Of a DNA stretch of 64,000 nucleotides, positions 18,991-27,282 are shown piece after piece; position 1 is the first letter of the stretch; each line of letters begins with the position of its first letter. Source of the stretch: Bradyrhizobium sp. CB1650 (GTDB taxonomy: Bacteria > Pseudomonadota > Alphaproteobacteria > Rhizobiales > Xanthobacteraceae); the NCBI RefSeq assembly GCF_029761915.1, contig NZ_CP121695.1, positions 5,113,501 through 5,177,500 of the forward strand, written 5' to 3'. The position numbers and the translations under genes are program-made. The notes below the pieces were generated by a model. The model was not told where the DNA came from, did no database searches, and worked only from the letters and a program-made list of their open reading frames with translations.

Positions 18991-20022
18991 ATGCCAGACC
19001 ACGAGCCGCCAACATCCCATGTTCCACCCCACGTTCAATTGATCCAGATGGGCCAGGCCGGCCTCGTCTCTAGAATCGTCTACGCTGCGGCCAAGCTTGG
19101 CCTCGCCGATCAACTCGCGCCTGAGCCTAAAAGTGCTGTGGAGCTTGCGGGTCGCATGCAGGTACACGCGCCTTCCTTGCACCGATTAATGCGCACCCTC
19201 GCGAGCTTGGGTATCCTCACTGAACAGTCCGAGCAGCGCTTCGCACTGACCGATCTGGGTCAAGCATTGAGGACCGGCGCGCCGGGCTCGGCAAAATCCA
19301 CGCTATTATTTATGGGTAGTCCTTGGGCCCAGATTGGCTGGAACCATATGGTCTACTCGGTCCAGACGGGCAAAACTGGCTTCGAAAAGGCGCACGACGT
19401 ATCATTCTTTGAGTATCTCGCGCAGCATCCGCAGGAAGCGTCGTTATTCAGCGAAACGATGGTAGGCTTCCATCACCAGGAGCCTCCAGCCGTCGCTGCT
19501 GCTTACGATTTTTCAAACTTTAAAACCATTGTCGACGTCGGCGGAGCGACCGGCAACATGCTATCGGCCGTGTTATCCCTGCATGCCGGGCCGCGCGGCA
19601 TACTGTTGGACAGGCCGCACGTTGTGAAGGACGCACCCGTCTTGCTTGAGGCCAAGGGTGTCAGCGATCGGATAACGGTTGAACCCGGCGACTTCTTCAC
19701 AAGCGTCCCCAGCGGAGCGGATGCCTATATCCTATCGCACATCATCCATGACTGGGACGAAGACCGGTGTCTGACGATCCTTGGCCATGTCCGCAAGGCG
19801 ATGGATCCGGCGGGGCGCTTGCTGATTGTGGAGATGGTGCTGCCGCCCGGCGACATCGCACATCCAGGAAAAATGCTCGATATGGTGATGCTGGTACAAC
19901 TGGGGGGACGGGAACGAACCGCTTCGGAATACGCGTCACTTCTGAGCAAGGCAGGTTTCCGCCTAACGCAGGTGGTGCCGACCGAATCAGCAGCGAGCAT
20001 CGTGGAAGCCGTGGCGGCTTGA
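18991..20022 (+). CDS. O-methyltransferase (COMT/hydroxyneurosporene-type, SAM-dependent)
   Basis: A 343-residue methyltransferase. Residues ~15-100 form the winged-helix dimerisation domain of plant-type and bacterial O-methyltransferases. The SAM site is TIVDVGGATGNMLSAVL near residue 175, and HIIHDWDEDRC near residue 250 carries the His/Asp pair typical of the catalytic base region. It likely methylates a hydroxyl of a small aromatic or polyketide-like metabolite; the substrate is unknown. The ATG at 18991 is chosen because TTGGAGG sits 8 bases upstream; the frame also opens at 18943. Confidence 0.85.
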   Translation: MPDHEPPTSHVPPHVQLIQMGQAGLVSRIVYAAAKLGLADQLAPEPKSAVELAGRMQVHAPSLHRLMRTLASLGILTEQSEQRFALTDLGQALRTGAPGSAKSTLLFMGSPWAQIGWNHMVYSVQTGKTGFEKAHDVSFFEYLAQHPQEASLFSETMVGFHHQEPPAVAAAYDFSNFKTIVDVGGATGNMLSAVLSLHAGPRGILLDRPHVVKDAPVLLEAKGVSDRITVEPGDFFTSVPSGADAYILSHIIHDWDEDRCLTILGHVRKAMDPAGRLLIVEMVLPPGDIAHPGKMLDMVMLVQLGGRERTASEYASLLSKAGFRLTQVVPTESAASIVEAVAA

Positions 20023-20137
20023 GCGAGAGTGGATGTTGATTGGGCGTCCGCTTCGGGTCAAAACCAGCAATACTCTGATTGAGCAGAAAATTTCTGCTTG
20101 GACCTCAGCGCCTTTATGAGTGCACATCCCGACTCGC

Positions 20138-20362
20138 AGGATGGGCGGAGCGACCTGTCCGCCGCAGCTCGACGAGAACGCAGACTTGTCTCGCCGAAGC
20201 CCAGCGGGCGAAGGCGGACTTGTCTCGCCGTAGCTCAGCGAGCGAAGGCGGACTTGTCTCGCCGAAGCTCAGCGAGCGAAGGCGGACCTGTCCGCCGAAG
20301 CTCGAAGAGCGAAGGCGGAAGCAATCCCCATCAATGCCTTTCACGGGGATGATGGGTTTCGT
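20138..20362. repeat. Family A palindromic repeat with expanded internal arm, copy 2
   Basis: Begins AGGATGGGCGGAGCGACCTG and ends near GATGGGTTTCG. Where other copies have one GACTTGTCCGCCGTAGCTCGA unit, this copy has a tandem array (see 20174-20320). It lies between the O-methyltransferase and a small membrane protein gene. Confidence 0.8.
20174..20320. repeat. Tandem array of a 34-base unit inside the repeat
   Basis: Units beginning GCGAAGGCGGACTTGTCTCG start at 20208, 20242 and 20276 (34-base period), with a diverged unit before and a partial unit at 20309. There are no unique spacers, so it is not a CRISPR. Confidence 0.85.
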
Positions 20363-20400
20363 ATAGACTCGCCCCTCTCTGCGCATCGGGAAGGATCACA

Positions 20401-20574
20401 ATGAACGGAAATCGATACTACGGGGTTCGGGTCGAGGGCGCGAAATACGGCGTGGGCTTCGGCTCGGCGCTCGCCATCGCGATCTCCTATACCAACAACC
20501 ACTCGATCCTGTGGGCGATCATCCACGGCATTCTCGGCTGGCTCTACGTGATCTTTGTCGCGCTGTTTCGGTGA
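20401..20574 (+). CDS. 57-residue membrane protein
   Basis: A short gene with a good GGAAGGA ribosome site 7 bases before ATG. The product starts MNGNRYYGVRVEGAKYG and has two hydrophobic segments (VGFGSALAIAISYT and ILWAIIHGILGWLYVIFVAL) separated by NNHS, so it is a small two-pass or hairpin inner-membrane protein. The HGxLGWxYVI pattern recurs, from memory, in small Bradyrhizobium proteins. Function unknown. Confidence 0.7.
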   Translation: MNGNRYYGVRVEGAKYGVGFGSALAIAISYTNNHSILWAIIHGILGWLYVIFVALFR

Positions 20575-20620
20575 TAGCAGCGAACTAGTGTTTGTGTCTT
20601 TGACGCCTGATTCACTCAAT

Positions 20621-20750
20621 GTCATTCCGGGGCGCGACGAAGTCGCGCGCTACGATGCGCAATTGCGCATCTGAGAATCCATTCATCCGGGCACTCTGCG
20701 GCCCGATGGATTCCGGGCTCCCTCGCTCCGCTCGGGCCCCGGAATGACGG
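20621..20750. repeat. Palindromic repeat, family D
   Basis: Starts GTCATTCCGGGGCGCGACGA and ends GGGCCCCGGAATGACGG, giving inverted ends of about 12 bases around a GC-rich core. This resembles widespread extragenic palindromes of Bradyrhizobium. Confidence 0.75.
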
Positions 20751-20780
20751 AACGGATTGTCGGAGTCACAACATTAGCAT

Positions 20781-20883
20781 TGGATGGTAGAGCGACTTGT
20801 CCGCCGCAGCTCGACAGGCAGAAGCGATACTCACCAATCTCGTCGCGAAACGACAATGGGTTTCGTAAGGGCTCAACCCATGC
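20781..20883. repeat. Family A palindromic repeat, copy 3
   Basis: Contains AGAGCGACTTGTCCGCCGCA and GCTCGACAGGCAGAAGCGATA, ending GGGCTCAACCCATGC. Diverged from copy 1 but in the same order of blocks. Confidence 0.7.
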
Positions 20884-21168
20884 ACGCCACGCCACGGGTT
20901 TCTGTCACGGAACAAGCCATTCGTCATACGGGTGCAACAAATCCGCCTAAGCTGATCGGACCTGGGCAGGAGTTTGCATCTCGTATGGATTTTGAAGACC
21001 CGGGGCTGGCTTTGCAGATACCTATTCGATTGGATCAGCGCTTGAGACTTCAGACGGTCGCCCTTTGGGCGGCCGTTTTGTTGGCGTGATCGCCCTCTCC
21101 TTCCTCGAACACCATCCGCCATCCCCTTGGGATGTGGGAAGAGCGAATCGTTGCCCATCAATTGCGGT

Positions 21169-21453
21169 TCACCACCAGTACGGCCACCGCCATCCCTCAT
21201 AGCGGACCCACGATGACACCAGCGGCGGGCCGTAGGGATCGACCCGGTCGTCTTCAGGGCGATAACGATAGCGTGGGACGATATAATAATCCCAAGGCGT
21301 CGGCCTCAACACGGGCGGCGGCGTGACGACAAGCCTCTGCCGTGGTGCATCGACGACTTGGGCCCTCCGCGGCCGGGCTTCAGCACCGGACGCCCCAAGG
21401 CTGCACAGCACCAGGGCCGTTCCGAGGGCACACGCGACGGTCATTTTCTTCAT
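21169..21453 (-). CDS. Small secreted protein, Pro/Arg/Trp-rich
   Basis: 94 residues from ATG 21453, chosen because AGGAGG lies 8 bases upstream; the frame opens further up without a site. A signal peptide covers about residues 1-25 (ending ASGAEA). The mature part is basic and aromatic (WDYYIVPRYRYRPEDD, WRWPYWW at the C-terminus), as in many small periplasmic proteins of Bradyrhizobium. Function unknown. Confidence 0.65.
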   Translation of the reverse strand: MKKMTVACALGTALVLCSLGASGAEARPRRAQVVDAPRQRLVVTPPPVLRPTPWDYYIVPRYRYRPEDDRVDPYGPPLVSSWVRYEGWRWPYWW

Positions 21454-21730
21454 GCTTCGGCCTCCTCGCGTAGAGAGTGCAAAAGGACTCACAGCAAGGC
21501 AAGCTAATTCGCTCCTCCACGCGCCTGAATGACCGCTCTCGCCCCCGGCGGACTTCGGCCGCCGCGCGCGCCAAGCCGACTCGTGCCCCGAAACAGACTT
21601 TTGGTGCGCGAAGCCCGCCGCTGCGCCGCGTCGACGTCCTCAACGCCCGGCGCCGGACCTGCAACGAGCCGGAACTACGGTGACGGTGCACTCAGGGACA
21701 AATCGTTGCGGTGATATCCCACACGGCCCG

Positions 21731-21830
21731 CCGGATCGGCGGAGCGACTTGTCCGCCGTAGCTCGACGAGCGAAGGCGCGCGATACCCATCATTTGGCGT
21801 GATGAGTTTCGCGCGGGGCTCAACCATCCC
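21731..21830. repeat. Family A palindromic repeat, copy 4
   Basis: Contains GGAGCGACTTGTCCGCCGTA, GCTCGACGAGCGAAGGCG, CGATACCCATCA and GGGCTCAACCATCCC in the family order. Confidence 0.75.
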
Positions 21831-21868
21831 ACGTTCTGCGTGCTATCGGGTCCGTCGGTACTTGGACT

Positions 21869-22180
21869 TCAGTACCCTGACTTCGAGCCCGTGGTTGACT
21901 TCGTGCTCGAGCCGGTGGTCGACTTCGTGCTCGCGCCGGTGGTCTGACCTGGAGCGTAAGTCGACGCGCCGGCGCCGGTCTTCTTCGAGGCCTTCGCGTG
22001 GCGCATCGCGTGATGCTTCTTATGTCCAGGAGCGTAGCTGGAAGCGCCCGGCTCGCCTTTCATGGAACCCGTTTGCTGCATCTCCTGACCAGGCGCCTTG
22101 CTCGATACACCCTGAGCAAACACCGCTGGCGCCGTCGCCATCATGACGGCAGCAGAGAGCGCAATGATCTTTGTCTTCAT
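21869..22180 (-). CDS. Small secreted protein with APG(Q/H) repeats
   Basis: 103 residues from ATG 22180 behind GGAGGAC. A signal peptide covers residues ~1-23 (APAVFAQG). The mature part has three spaced APG motifs (KAPGQ, SYAPGHK, STYAPGQ) and a low-complexity Thr/Ser/Gly/Lys tail. The DNA of the tail is repetitive (CGTGCTCGAGCCGGTGGTCG-like units read on the + strand). Likely a periplasmic or surface protein of unknown function. Confidence 0.65.
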   Translation of the reverse strand: MKTKIIALSAAVMMATAPAVFAQGVSSKAPGQEMQQTGSMKGEPGASSYAPGHKKHHAMRHAKASKKTGAGASTYAPGQTTGASTKSTTGSSTKSTTGSKSGY

Positions 22181-22261
22181 GTCGTCCTCCTCCAACATGC
22201 CCCTCATTGCAACGAAATGAACCAACGCCCGTTCCCCTGAACGAATGTTCATAATCAGCCC

Positions 22262-22306
22262 GTGGGATGGGTGGAGCGACTTGTCCGCCGTGGAGCAAGC
22301 GTAGCT
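22262..22306. repeat. Family A repeat fragment, copy 5
   Basis: Only the left arm (GTGGGATGGGTGGAGCGACT then TGTCCGCCGT) is present, lying downstream of the small gene at 22317. Confidence 0.65.
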
Positions 22307-22316
22307 GCAGCCTCGG

Positions 22317-22514
22317 CTATCCGTTTTTCTTGCTTCGCAGCACTTCGTGCGGGTGGCGACGATCGCCACGTCGGTTCGACTTGCGAACGTAGGTCACGAG
22401 TGCCTCGGGGTTCTCGATCTTGATCTTCAGCGCCGCGACCAATGCGTCCTCGGCTTCGATCGTGAGCGCCTTGGCACGCATCCCGACTTTCAACCCGACG
22501 GTATATGACGTCAT
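22317..22514 (-). CDS. 65-residue conserved hypothetical protein
   Basis: ATG at 22514 follows GAGGAG by 8 bases. The product has an N-terminal strand (TSYTVGLKVGMRAKALTIEA), a helix (EDALVAALKIKIENPEALVTYV) and a basic tail (RKSNRRGDRRHPHEVLRSKK). The charged tail suggests nucleic-acid contact, but no family is recognised. Confidence 0.55.
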   Translation of the reverse strand: MTSYTVGLKVGMRAKALTIEAEDALVAALKIKIENPEALVTYVRKSNRRGDRRHPHEVLRSKKNG

Positions 22515-22649
22515 GGCAGACTCCTCGATCCGGGCTTCCAGCGTATCTCAATCGGCGTCCCTTCGGAACAGCCCTGCTCACCCGTCACTTTCGCCGTCGC
22601 AACCGGATGATGGTTCGCGAAACGAATCATGCCGCGAGGCAGAAACGGA

Positions 22650-22946
22650 TCACGACTGTTCTGTCAGGTTCGGTGCACCCAGCTCATCGAAACGAAAGAG
22701 CTGAAAGATCCGCTGCCCGTCGAAGTCGAGGACCCTCAAATCATCGGTCTCCTGCAGATTGCTTTCGACCGCTTGAAAGTGCCCGCCGTAGCGCGCTCTG
22801 GCGAGCGACAAGGGAACCTCGAACGCGACGAACTTGCCGATCCCCTTGTGCCTGAGCACCTCGAGGAGCTTCTGGTCGTGCAGGGACTCGTGGGACGTGA
22901 GAATGAGCAACGGACCGCTCGCCGTCAGCAGCAAAAGCGATTTCAT
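22650..22946 (-). CDS. Small conserved cytosolic protein
   Basis: 98 residues from ATG 22946, placed by AAGGAGG 7 bases upstream. The sequence (MKSLLLLTASGPLLILTSHE, later FVAFEVPLSLARARYGGHF and LRVLDFDGQRIFQLFRFDE) is a compact alpha/beta protein seen, as I recall, in many Rhizobiales and annotated only as hypothetical. No catalytic motif is seen. Confidence 0.65.
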   Translation of the reverse strand: MKSLLLLTASGPLLILTSHESLHDQKLLEVLRHKGIGKFVAFEVPLSLARARYGGHFQAVESNLQETDDLRVLDFDGQRIFQLFRFDELGAPNLTEQS

Positions 22947-23279
22947 CGGATCCTCCTTTGCAGCACGCGTAGCCCATGGGCGCCACCATGGCATAATGCC
23001 CCTGTTTTGCCCGACGGGTCAAACGTTATTCGGTATCGCCGAAATCGAAAAACATGAGCGATTTCTACTTTGCATGGGGTTGTTTTCGATATTTTTGCCG
23101 GATGCGCAGCAAGCGTAGCTAGAACGGTGTCGCGATCTCGATCCACCCGCAGCTCTCGCACGCCATAATTTTTCCCTTGCGCCCGCGTTGTCTTGGACGG
23201 CGGCGAGAACTATCCTCTCGATGATCTCGGACTGCCGCACTCATTCCGTTGATGCAAAGACCGAATGGAGGGCGCATCG
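22947..23279. other. Intergenic stretch with no gene recognised
   Basis: Separates divergent genes at 22946 (minus) and 23280 (plus), so it should hold both promoters. No repeat family member or convincing small gene was identified. Confidence 0.45.
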
Positions 23280-24254
23280 GTGCCTCAGACGAACGACCCC
23301 AAGCCTGACGAGCCGAAGCCTGACGAGCCGAAGCCTGACGAGCCGAAGCCTGGCGAGCCGAAGCCGGACGCCCCGAAGCCGGACGAACGGCGCGCCGATG
23401 GCGAGCTGGCGCGGGCCTATGAACGGATCAAGAGCGCCGAAGAAGACCTTGCGCGGCTGGACCGACTGGTTTCCGGGTTGGAACGCGGCAGCGACAGCCC
23501 GCCGGCCCCGCAGGTAAAGGCCGGGGCGCAACCAGGCGACACTCCCGCGGACAAGGCGCCGGCGCGGGAGAGCAAGATTCGCCATCAAGGCCTGAAAGGG
23601 GACCGGCCCATGCGGCGAGCCTTCGTTGGCCTGTTGCTGGCGATAGGCATCCTTGGTGCTGCGTTCGCCTCGCACTATCGAGACGAGGCCAAGGCGATCA
23701 TGGCGCGATGGGCCCCGCCGGTCTCTCGTCCGTCCCCGGACGCGTCCGAGGTTCACAGTCCGGCGCCCCCACCCGTCCAGTTGGCTGCTGCCGATGAACA
23801 GACGCCCCTGCCCGCACCCGCACCGCCGGTCCGCAAGGACGCGGAAAGCGTTCCGCCAGCCGGCGCTCCGTCGCCCGACGCGACATCCGCCGAGCTGGCG
23901 CAATCGCTCAAGGCCATCACGCAGGAACTGGCGAACATCAGCGAAAAGCTCGAGCAGCAGAAGAGCCGCAACGAGCAAGCGCTCCGCGAGCAGGCCGACG
24001 CCATTCAACAGCTCAAGACGGCCCAGGAGAAAGGTGCCGGGGACAATGCACGCATCGCTGCGCAGGTACAGGCACTGCAAACGCAGCTTGCTGCCCAATC
24101 CGCGAAATCCGCCGGGCGGAGCGTGATGAAGGAGAACGATACGGCTGCGCGCCCGCACGTACCCGCAGCCGCAGCTCCGCGGCCGAGGCGGCCGCGAGCC
24201 CCCTGGATGCCCCCGCCCTATATGGGCGACCCTTACGGCGATCCGTATTGGTGA
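23280..24254 (+). CDS. Single-pass membrane protein with PKPDE repeats and coiled coil
   Basis: 324 residues from GTG 23280, which has GGAGG 8 bases upstream; an ATG at 23265 overlaps that site and is less likely. Order of parts: an acidic PKPDE repeat (~residues 7-37), a short helix, a membrane helix near residue 120 (FVGLLLAIGILGAAF), a Pro-rich linker, a coiled coil (~200-280, ELANISEKLEQQKSRNEQAL) and a Pro/aromatic tail (PPPYMGDPYGDPYW). The layout (disordered-TM-coiled coil-Pro tail) matches the gene at 43240. Function unknown; probably an envelope scaffold protein. Confidence 0.7.
   Translation: MPQTNDPKPDEPKPDEPKPDEPKPGEPKPDAPKPDERRADGELARAYERIKSAEEDLARLDRLVSGLERGSDSPPAPQVKAGAQPGDTPADKAPARESKIRHQGLKGDRPMRRAFVGLLLAIGILGAAFASHYRDEAKAIMARWAPPVSRPSPDASEVHSPAPPPVQLAAADEQTPLPAPAPPVRKDAESVPPAGAPSPDATSAELAQSLKAITQELANISEKLEQQKSRNEQALREQADAIQQLKTAQEKGAGDNARIAAQVQALQTQLAAQSAKSAGRSVMKENDTAARPHVPAAAAPRPRRPRAPWMPPPYMGDPYGDPYW
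23301..23390 (+). repeat. In-frame 15-base tandem repeat
   Basis: Six units of AAGCCTGACGAGCCG (later units diverged) encode KPDEP five-residue repeats at the N-terminus of the gene at 23280. Copy number is likely to vary between strains. Confidence 0.9.
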
Positions 24255-24378
24255 GCCGCAGCAGGGGCGGATGAGCCCGGTCGGCTCACCGATATCCCGG
24301 ACATCGACCGCTCGAACTACTCCCCGAGCAACGCATCATACCCCCGCGCATTGAACGCCAAACGCCACGGAGCCGTGC

Positions 24379-25167
24379 ATGCCTGAGCTTCGCTTCGACG
24401 ACGGTGCCGCCTATGAGCAGATGATGGGGGTCTGGAGCCGCCTGGTCGGCGAGATCTTTCTCGACTGGCTGAAACCTGCACACGGCCTGCGCTGGATCGA
24501 CGTCGGCTGCGGAAATGGCGCCTTCACCGAGTTGATCATGTCGCGCTGCGCCCCTGTCGAGGTGCAGGGCATCGACCCGTCCGATGGCCAACTTGCCTTT
24601 GCGCGCACGCGGCCCGGAGCACGCGGTGCCAATTTCCGCGAAGGCGACGCGATGGCGCTGCCGTTCGCGGCGGACAGCTTCGATGCCGCGGTGATGGCAT
24701 TGGTGCTGGTCTTCGTGCCCGACCCGGCGAAGGGTATTGCGGAATTGGTGCGGGTGGCTCGGCCGGGCGGCCTGGTCGCAACCTACATGTGGGACATGGT
24801 GAGCGGCGGCTTTCCGCTCGATCCGATCCTTGCCGAGACGGCCGCAATGGGACTGTCGCCGACACGCCCGCCCAGCATGGAAGCTTCGCAGCTCGATGCG
24901 CTGAAGGCGTATTGGACCGCCGCGGGCTTGAGGCAGATCGAAACGCGCGAGATCGCGGTGCAGCGGACGTTTGGCAATTTCGAGGAGTTTTGGCAGGTGG
25001 AGACGAAGGCCCCATCCCTCGCCCCGACGATCGCAACGATGCCGCCGGCCGATGTCGCCACGCTCAGGCAGCGCGTGCAGGCGCGCCTGCCGGCGGACGC
25101 CGACGGCCGCATCGTCTACGGCGCCCGCGCCCACGCGATCAAGGGATGCAAGCCGCATAGCCCGTAG
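24379..25167 (+). CDS. Class I SAM-dependent methyltransferase
   Basis: A 262-residue UbiE/Methyltransf_11-type enzyme. Motif I is WIDVGCGNGAFTE (~residues 39-51), the acidic residue after strand 2 is GIDPSDGQL, motif II is FDAAVMALVLVFVPDP and motif III is ELVRVARPGGLVATY. The substrate is unknown. The stop codon TAG lies inside the first bases of a family A repeat, so the repeat has formed the 3' end of the gene. Confidence 0.85.
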   Translation: MPELRFDDGAAYEQMMGVWSRLVGEIFLDWLKPAHGLRWIDVGCGNGAFTELIMSRCAPVEVQGIDPSDGQLAFARTRPGARGANFREGDAMALPFAADSFDAAVMALVLVFVPDPAKGIAELVRVARPGGLVATYMWDMVSGGFPLDPILAETAAMGLSPTRPPSMEASQLDALKAYWTAAGLRQIETREIAVQRTFGNFEEFWQVETKAPSLAPTIATMPPADVATLRQRVQARLPADADGRIVYGARAHAIKGCKPHSP

Positions 25168-25245
25168 GATGGGTGGAGCAAAGCGAGACCCATCGACGCT
25201 GTGCGCGAAGATGACGGGGTCTCGCCAGCGATCAACCCATCCTAC
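25164..25245. repeat. Family A-related palindromic repeat, copy 6
   Basis: A clean inverted pair: left end GTAGGATGGGTGGAGCAAAG, inner GCGAGACCCATC, and right half GGTCTCGCCAGCGATCAACC then CATCCTAC. It overlaps the stop codon of the methyltransferase gene. Confidence 0.85.
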
Positions 25246-25308
25246 GAGTTATCACCCCAAAGAGAGCAGACGTCTCGCGGCTGCAATTCCCCAAGACGAC
25301 TTCCAACT

Positions 25309-25803
25309 CTATGCGCGTTCCGCCTCGCGCTCTTCCTCTTCCTCCACGAGCTCCAGCTTGGAGGGATCGCCGACGGAATCGCCGACCGAAACGTCCTTCA
25401 TTCTGCGCTTGACCTGTTCGCAGGTCTTGCGGACGTCTTCCGTGAAGAGCGCGCATTCTTCGATGCGCTTGAAGATCTTCCGCCCCTCTTCACGATAGCC
25501 CGCTGCCGTTTCACGCATGAAGGCAATCGCGTCATGGACCTGAACTGTCAGCGCTTCGCACTTTCGTGCGGCGTCGATCAACTCGGTGCCCATGGCCTCG
25601 ATCTCTTTCGCAGCGGATTCATAGTCGCGGATGACCGCCTCTGCGCTGAGCGCGCCGACGCGTGTGACACCCTCGGTGTGCTCGACGTAATCAGGCAAAG
25701 CAATTGAAGCGATTGAATGTCCCGGGCGGACCGTTGAAATGTCCGCCTCGAGTTGAACCAGGTTCACACCTTCACGTCTGCGCAATTGTTCAACACCTGC
25801 CAT
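25309..25803 (-). CDS. Alpha-helical hypothetical protein
   Basis: 164 residues with GGGAG 6 bases before ATG 25803. From about residue 55 onward it is predicted helical with heptad character (AVIRDYESAAKEIEAMGTEL, EEGRKIFKRIEECALFTEDV) and ends in an acidic Glu-rich tail. No signal peptide or membrane segment. Possibly a phasin-like or structural cytosolic protein; no family recognised. Confidence 0.65.
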   Translation of the reverse strand: MAGVEQLRRREGVNLVQLEADISTVRPGHSIASIALPDYVEHTEGVTRVGALSAEAVIRDYESAAKEIEAMGTELIDAARKCEALTVQVHDAIAFMRETAAGYREEGRKIFKRIEECALFTEDVRKTCEQVKRRMKDVSVGDSVGDPSKLELVEEEEEREAERA

Positions 25804-26133
25804 ATTGATCTCCCAAAATACACGCCCCCGAACCCCAAAGGCCGTTCAGTGTATTACGGGGGTAAGCGGGGTTCTAATCCCATATGTCGTTGACAGCCGC
25901 AGCTTTGCCATTTTTCCTAATCGCCAGGTGCGACACGCAGGGGTGCTCGATGTCGCGATCGCGCAACCTCCCCTGGATGCCGCAGTTTTCCTCGCAAAGG
26001 TCGGGGAATGAGCCACATCTGTCCCTTCCCAAATCTCACCACATACCCGCCACGGCGATGCCAAGGCGCAACCGCGATTCCGGCGAGAACACGACGGAGT
26101 CTCGCGACTCAATTCATTGAGGAGTGTTGTTTC
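25804..26133. other. Intergenic stretch between divergent genes
   Basis: About 330 bases between the minus-strand helical protein and the plus-strand phasin. It should contain both promoters. No repeat or small gene was identified; a GAGGAG ribosome site at its right end serves the phasin. Confidence 0.45.
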
Positions 26134-26670
26134 ATGTTGAGTGCGAACGAGAACAGGCCGACGGGCAAGTCGGGCCAGCGCAAAGGCCGAAAAAAGGCCG
26201 GGCAACGGACGAAAGCCGACGAGCAACAGCTTGCCAGGACTGATGAATCACCGGCAGAGGGAGCTGGCCAGGAGACCGGTCAACAGGCCAGTCCGGATAT
26301 CAATCCACCGCCGCCGAGCGAAACCTCGCCGGCTGTCGTGACCCAGGCTCCCGCGAGCGAACCGACCGCCCCGCTGGAACTCGTTGCGGTGAGCCCCCAG
26401 GCGATCGCAAATGCCTACGCCGATTACACCATGAAGTCGCTCGAACGGAGTTGGGCGTTGTTCGGGAAGCTTGCATCCGCGCGCTCGCCCGCCGAGGCGT
26501 TCGCATTTCAGATGGAATTCGCGAAGGAAGCCTGCGAAAGCTTCGTCGCGGAGTCGCGGAAGATCGTCGACCTGCATGAGGAATTGGTCAAACAGCGCGT
26601 GATGCATTTCGAGGGCTGGGTGGCAAAGGTCACCCAGACCACGTTCGAGCTGCGCGCGACACGTCATTAG
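26134..26670 (+). CDS. Phasin-family protein
   Basis: 178 residues from ATG 26134, behind GAGGAG. The first ~85 residues are disordered, basic then Pro-rich. The phasin domain covers ~90-175: ANAYADYTMKSLERSWALFG, then SPAEAFAFQMEFAKEACESF. Phasins coat polyhydroxyalkanoate granules; the long basic N-terminus, unusual for small phasins, could also bind DNA as in PhaM/PhaF-type proteins (inference). Confidence 0.8.
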   Translation: MLSANENRPTGKSGQRKGRKKAGQRTKADEQQLARTDESPAEGAGQETGQQASPDINPPPPSETSPAVVTQAPASEPTAPLELVAVSPQAIANAYADYTMKSLERSWALFGKLASARSPAEAFAFQMEFAKEACESFVAESRKIVDLHEELVKQRVMHFEGWVAKVTQTTFELRATRH

Positions 26671-26728
26671 CGCGCGCTGGCCGCAGGACGCGTGGAGCCA
26701 CCCCACTCGCCGACGCTATCGAAACCGC

Positions 26729-26829
26729 AGGGTGGGTTAGCCAACGGGTCCGCGCGAAGCGCGGTCCGATGGATAATCCACCTCTTCTCGGGCGGCGACG
26801 AAAGGGGCGGGTTATGCCTCGCTAGCCCG
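26729..26829. repeat. Palindromic repeat, family B, copy 1
   Basis: Starts AGGGTGGGTTAGCCAACGGG, has ATAATCCACCTCTT in the middle and GGCGGGTTATGCCTCGCTAG at the right. Related copies lie at 29266, 30483 and 36618. Confidence 0.7.
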
Positions 26830-26978
26830 CGTACGAGCTACTTTGCCGCGCGCGGGTCGTTGCATCGGCGTTCCCGGCCACAGGCTTCTGGTGCTATGCT
26901 GCACGGCAATCCGGCCGGCAGCCCCACGGCCAGGCTTGTGCGAAACCAAGGCGGGCACCGGCATGAAGGAGCGAGCCC

Positions 26979-27272
26979 ATGACCAGGCACCTTCCACGCT
27001 TCCTGTTGGCCTGTACTGCCCCTGTGATGCTTCTGCTTGCGGTCTGTACAGCCAACGCCGCGGACGGCTGCGGTCCCGGTTGCCACGCCACCGTTTACGG
27101 CGCGTGTGTGGTCGACGGCTGGGGCACGGGTGCGCGTGTCTGGAATGAATGTCCGGCGACGTCTCGTGCACGTCCGCCTTGCGGCGGTTCGGATTACGTA
27201 TGGAGCTCTGGCAAACGGGCTTGCTTCCCGAAGGTGAAGGACTGGGTTTGGAGCCCGGACGCCGCCTCGTGA
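26979..27272 (+). CDS. Small secreted Cys-rich protein
   Basis: 97 residues with AAGGAG upstream. A signal peptide covers ~1-27 (ending TANAAD). The mature part has seven cysteines (DGCGPGCHATVYGACV, NECPATS, RPPCGG, KRACFPK), suggesting disulfides in the periplasm. GCGPGCHxTxxGACVxxG is a recurrent Rhizobiales motif from memory; function unknown. Confidence 0.7.
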   Translation: MTRHLPRFLLACTAPVMLLLAVCTANAADGCGPGCHATVYGACVVDGWGTGARVWNECPATSRARPPCGGSDYVWSSGKRACFPKVKDWVWSPDAAS

Positions 27273-27282
27273 CTTGTCCCCT

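Noticed and set aside
20174..20320. CRISPR array
   Set aside because: The 34-base units are head-to-tail with no unique spacers and no cas genes are present.
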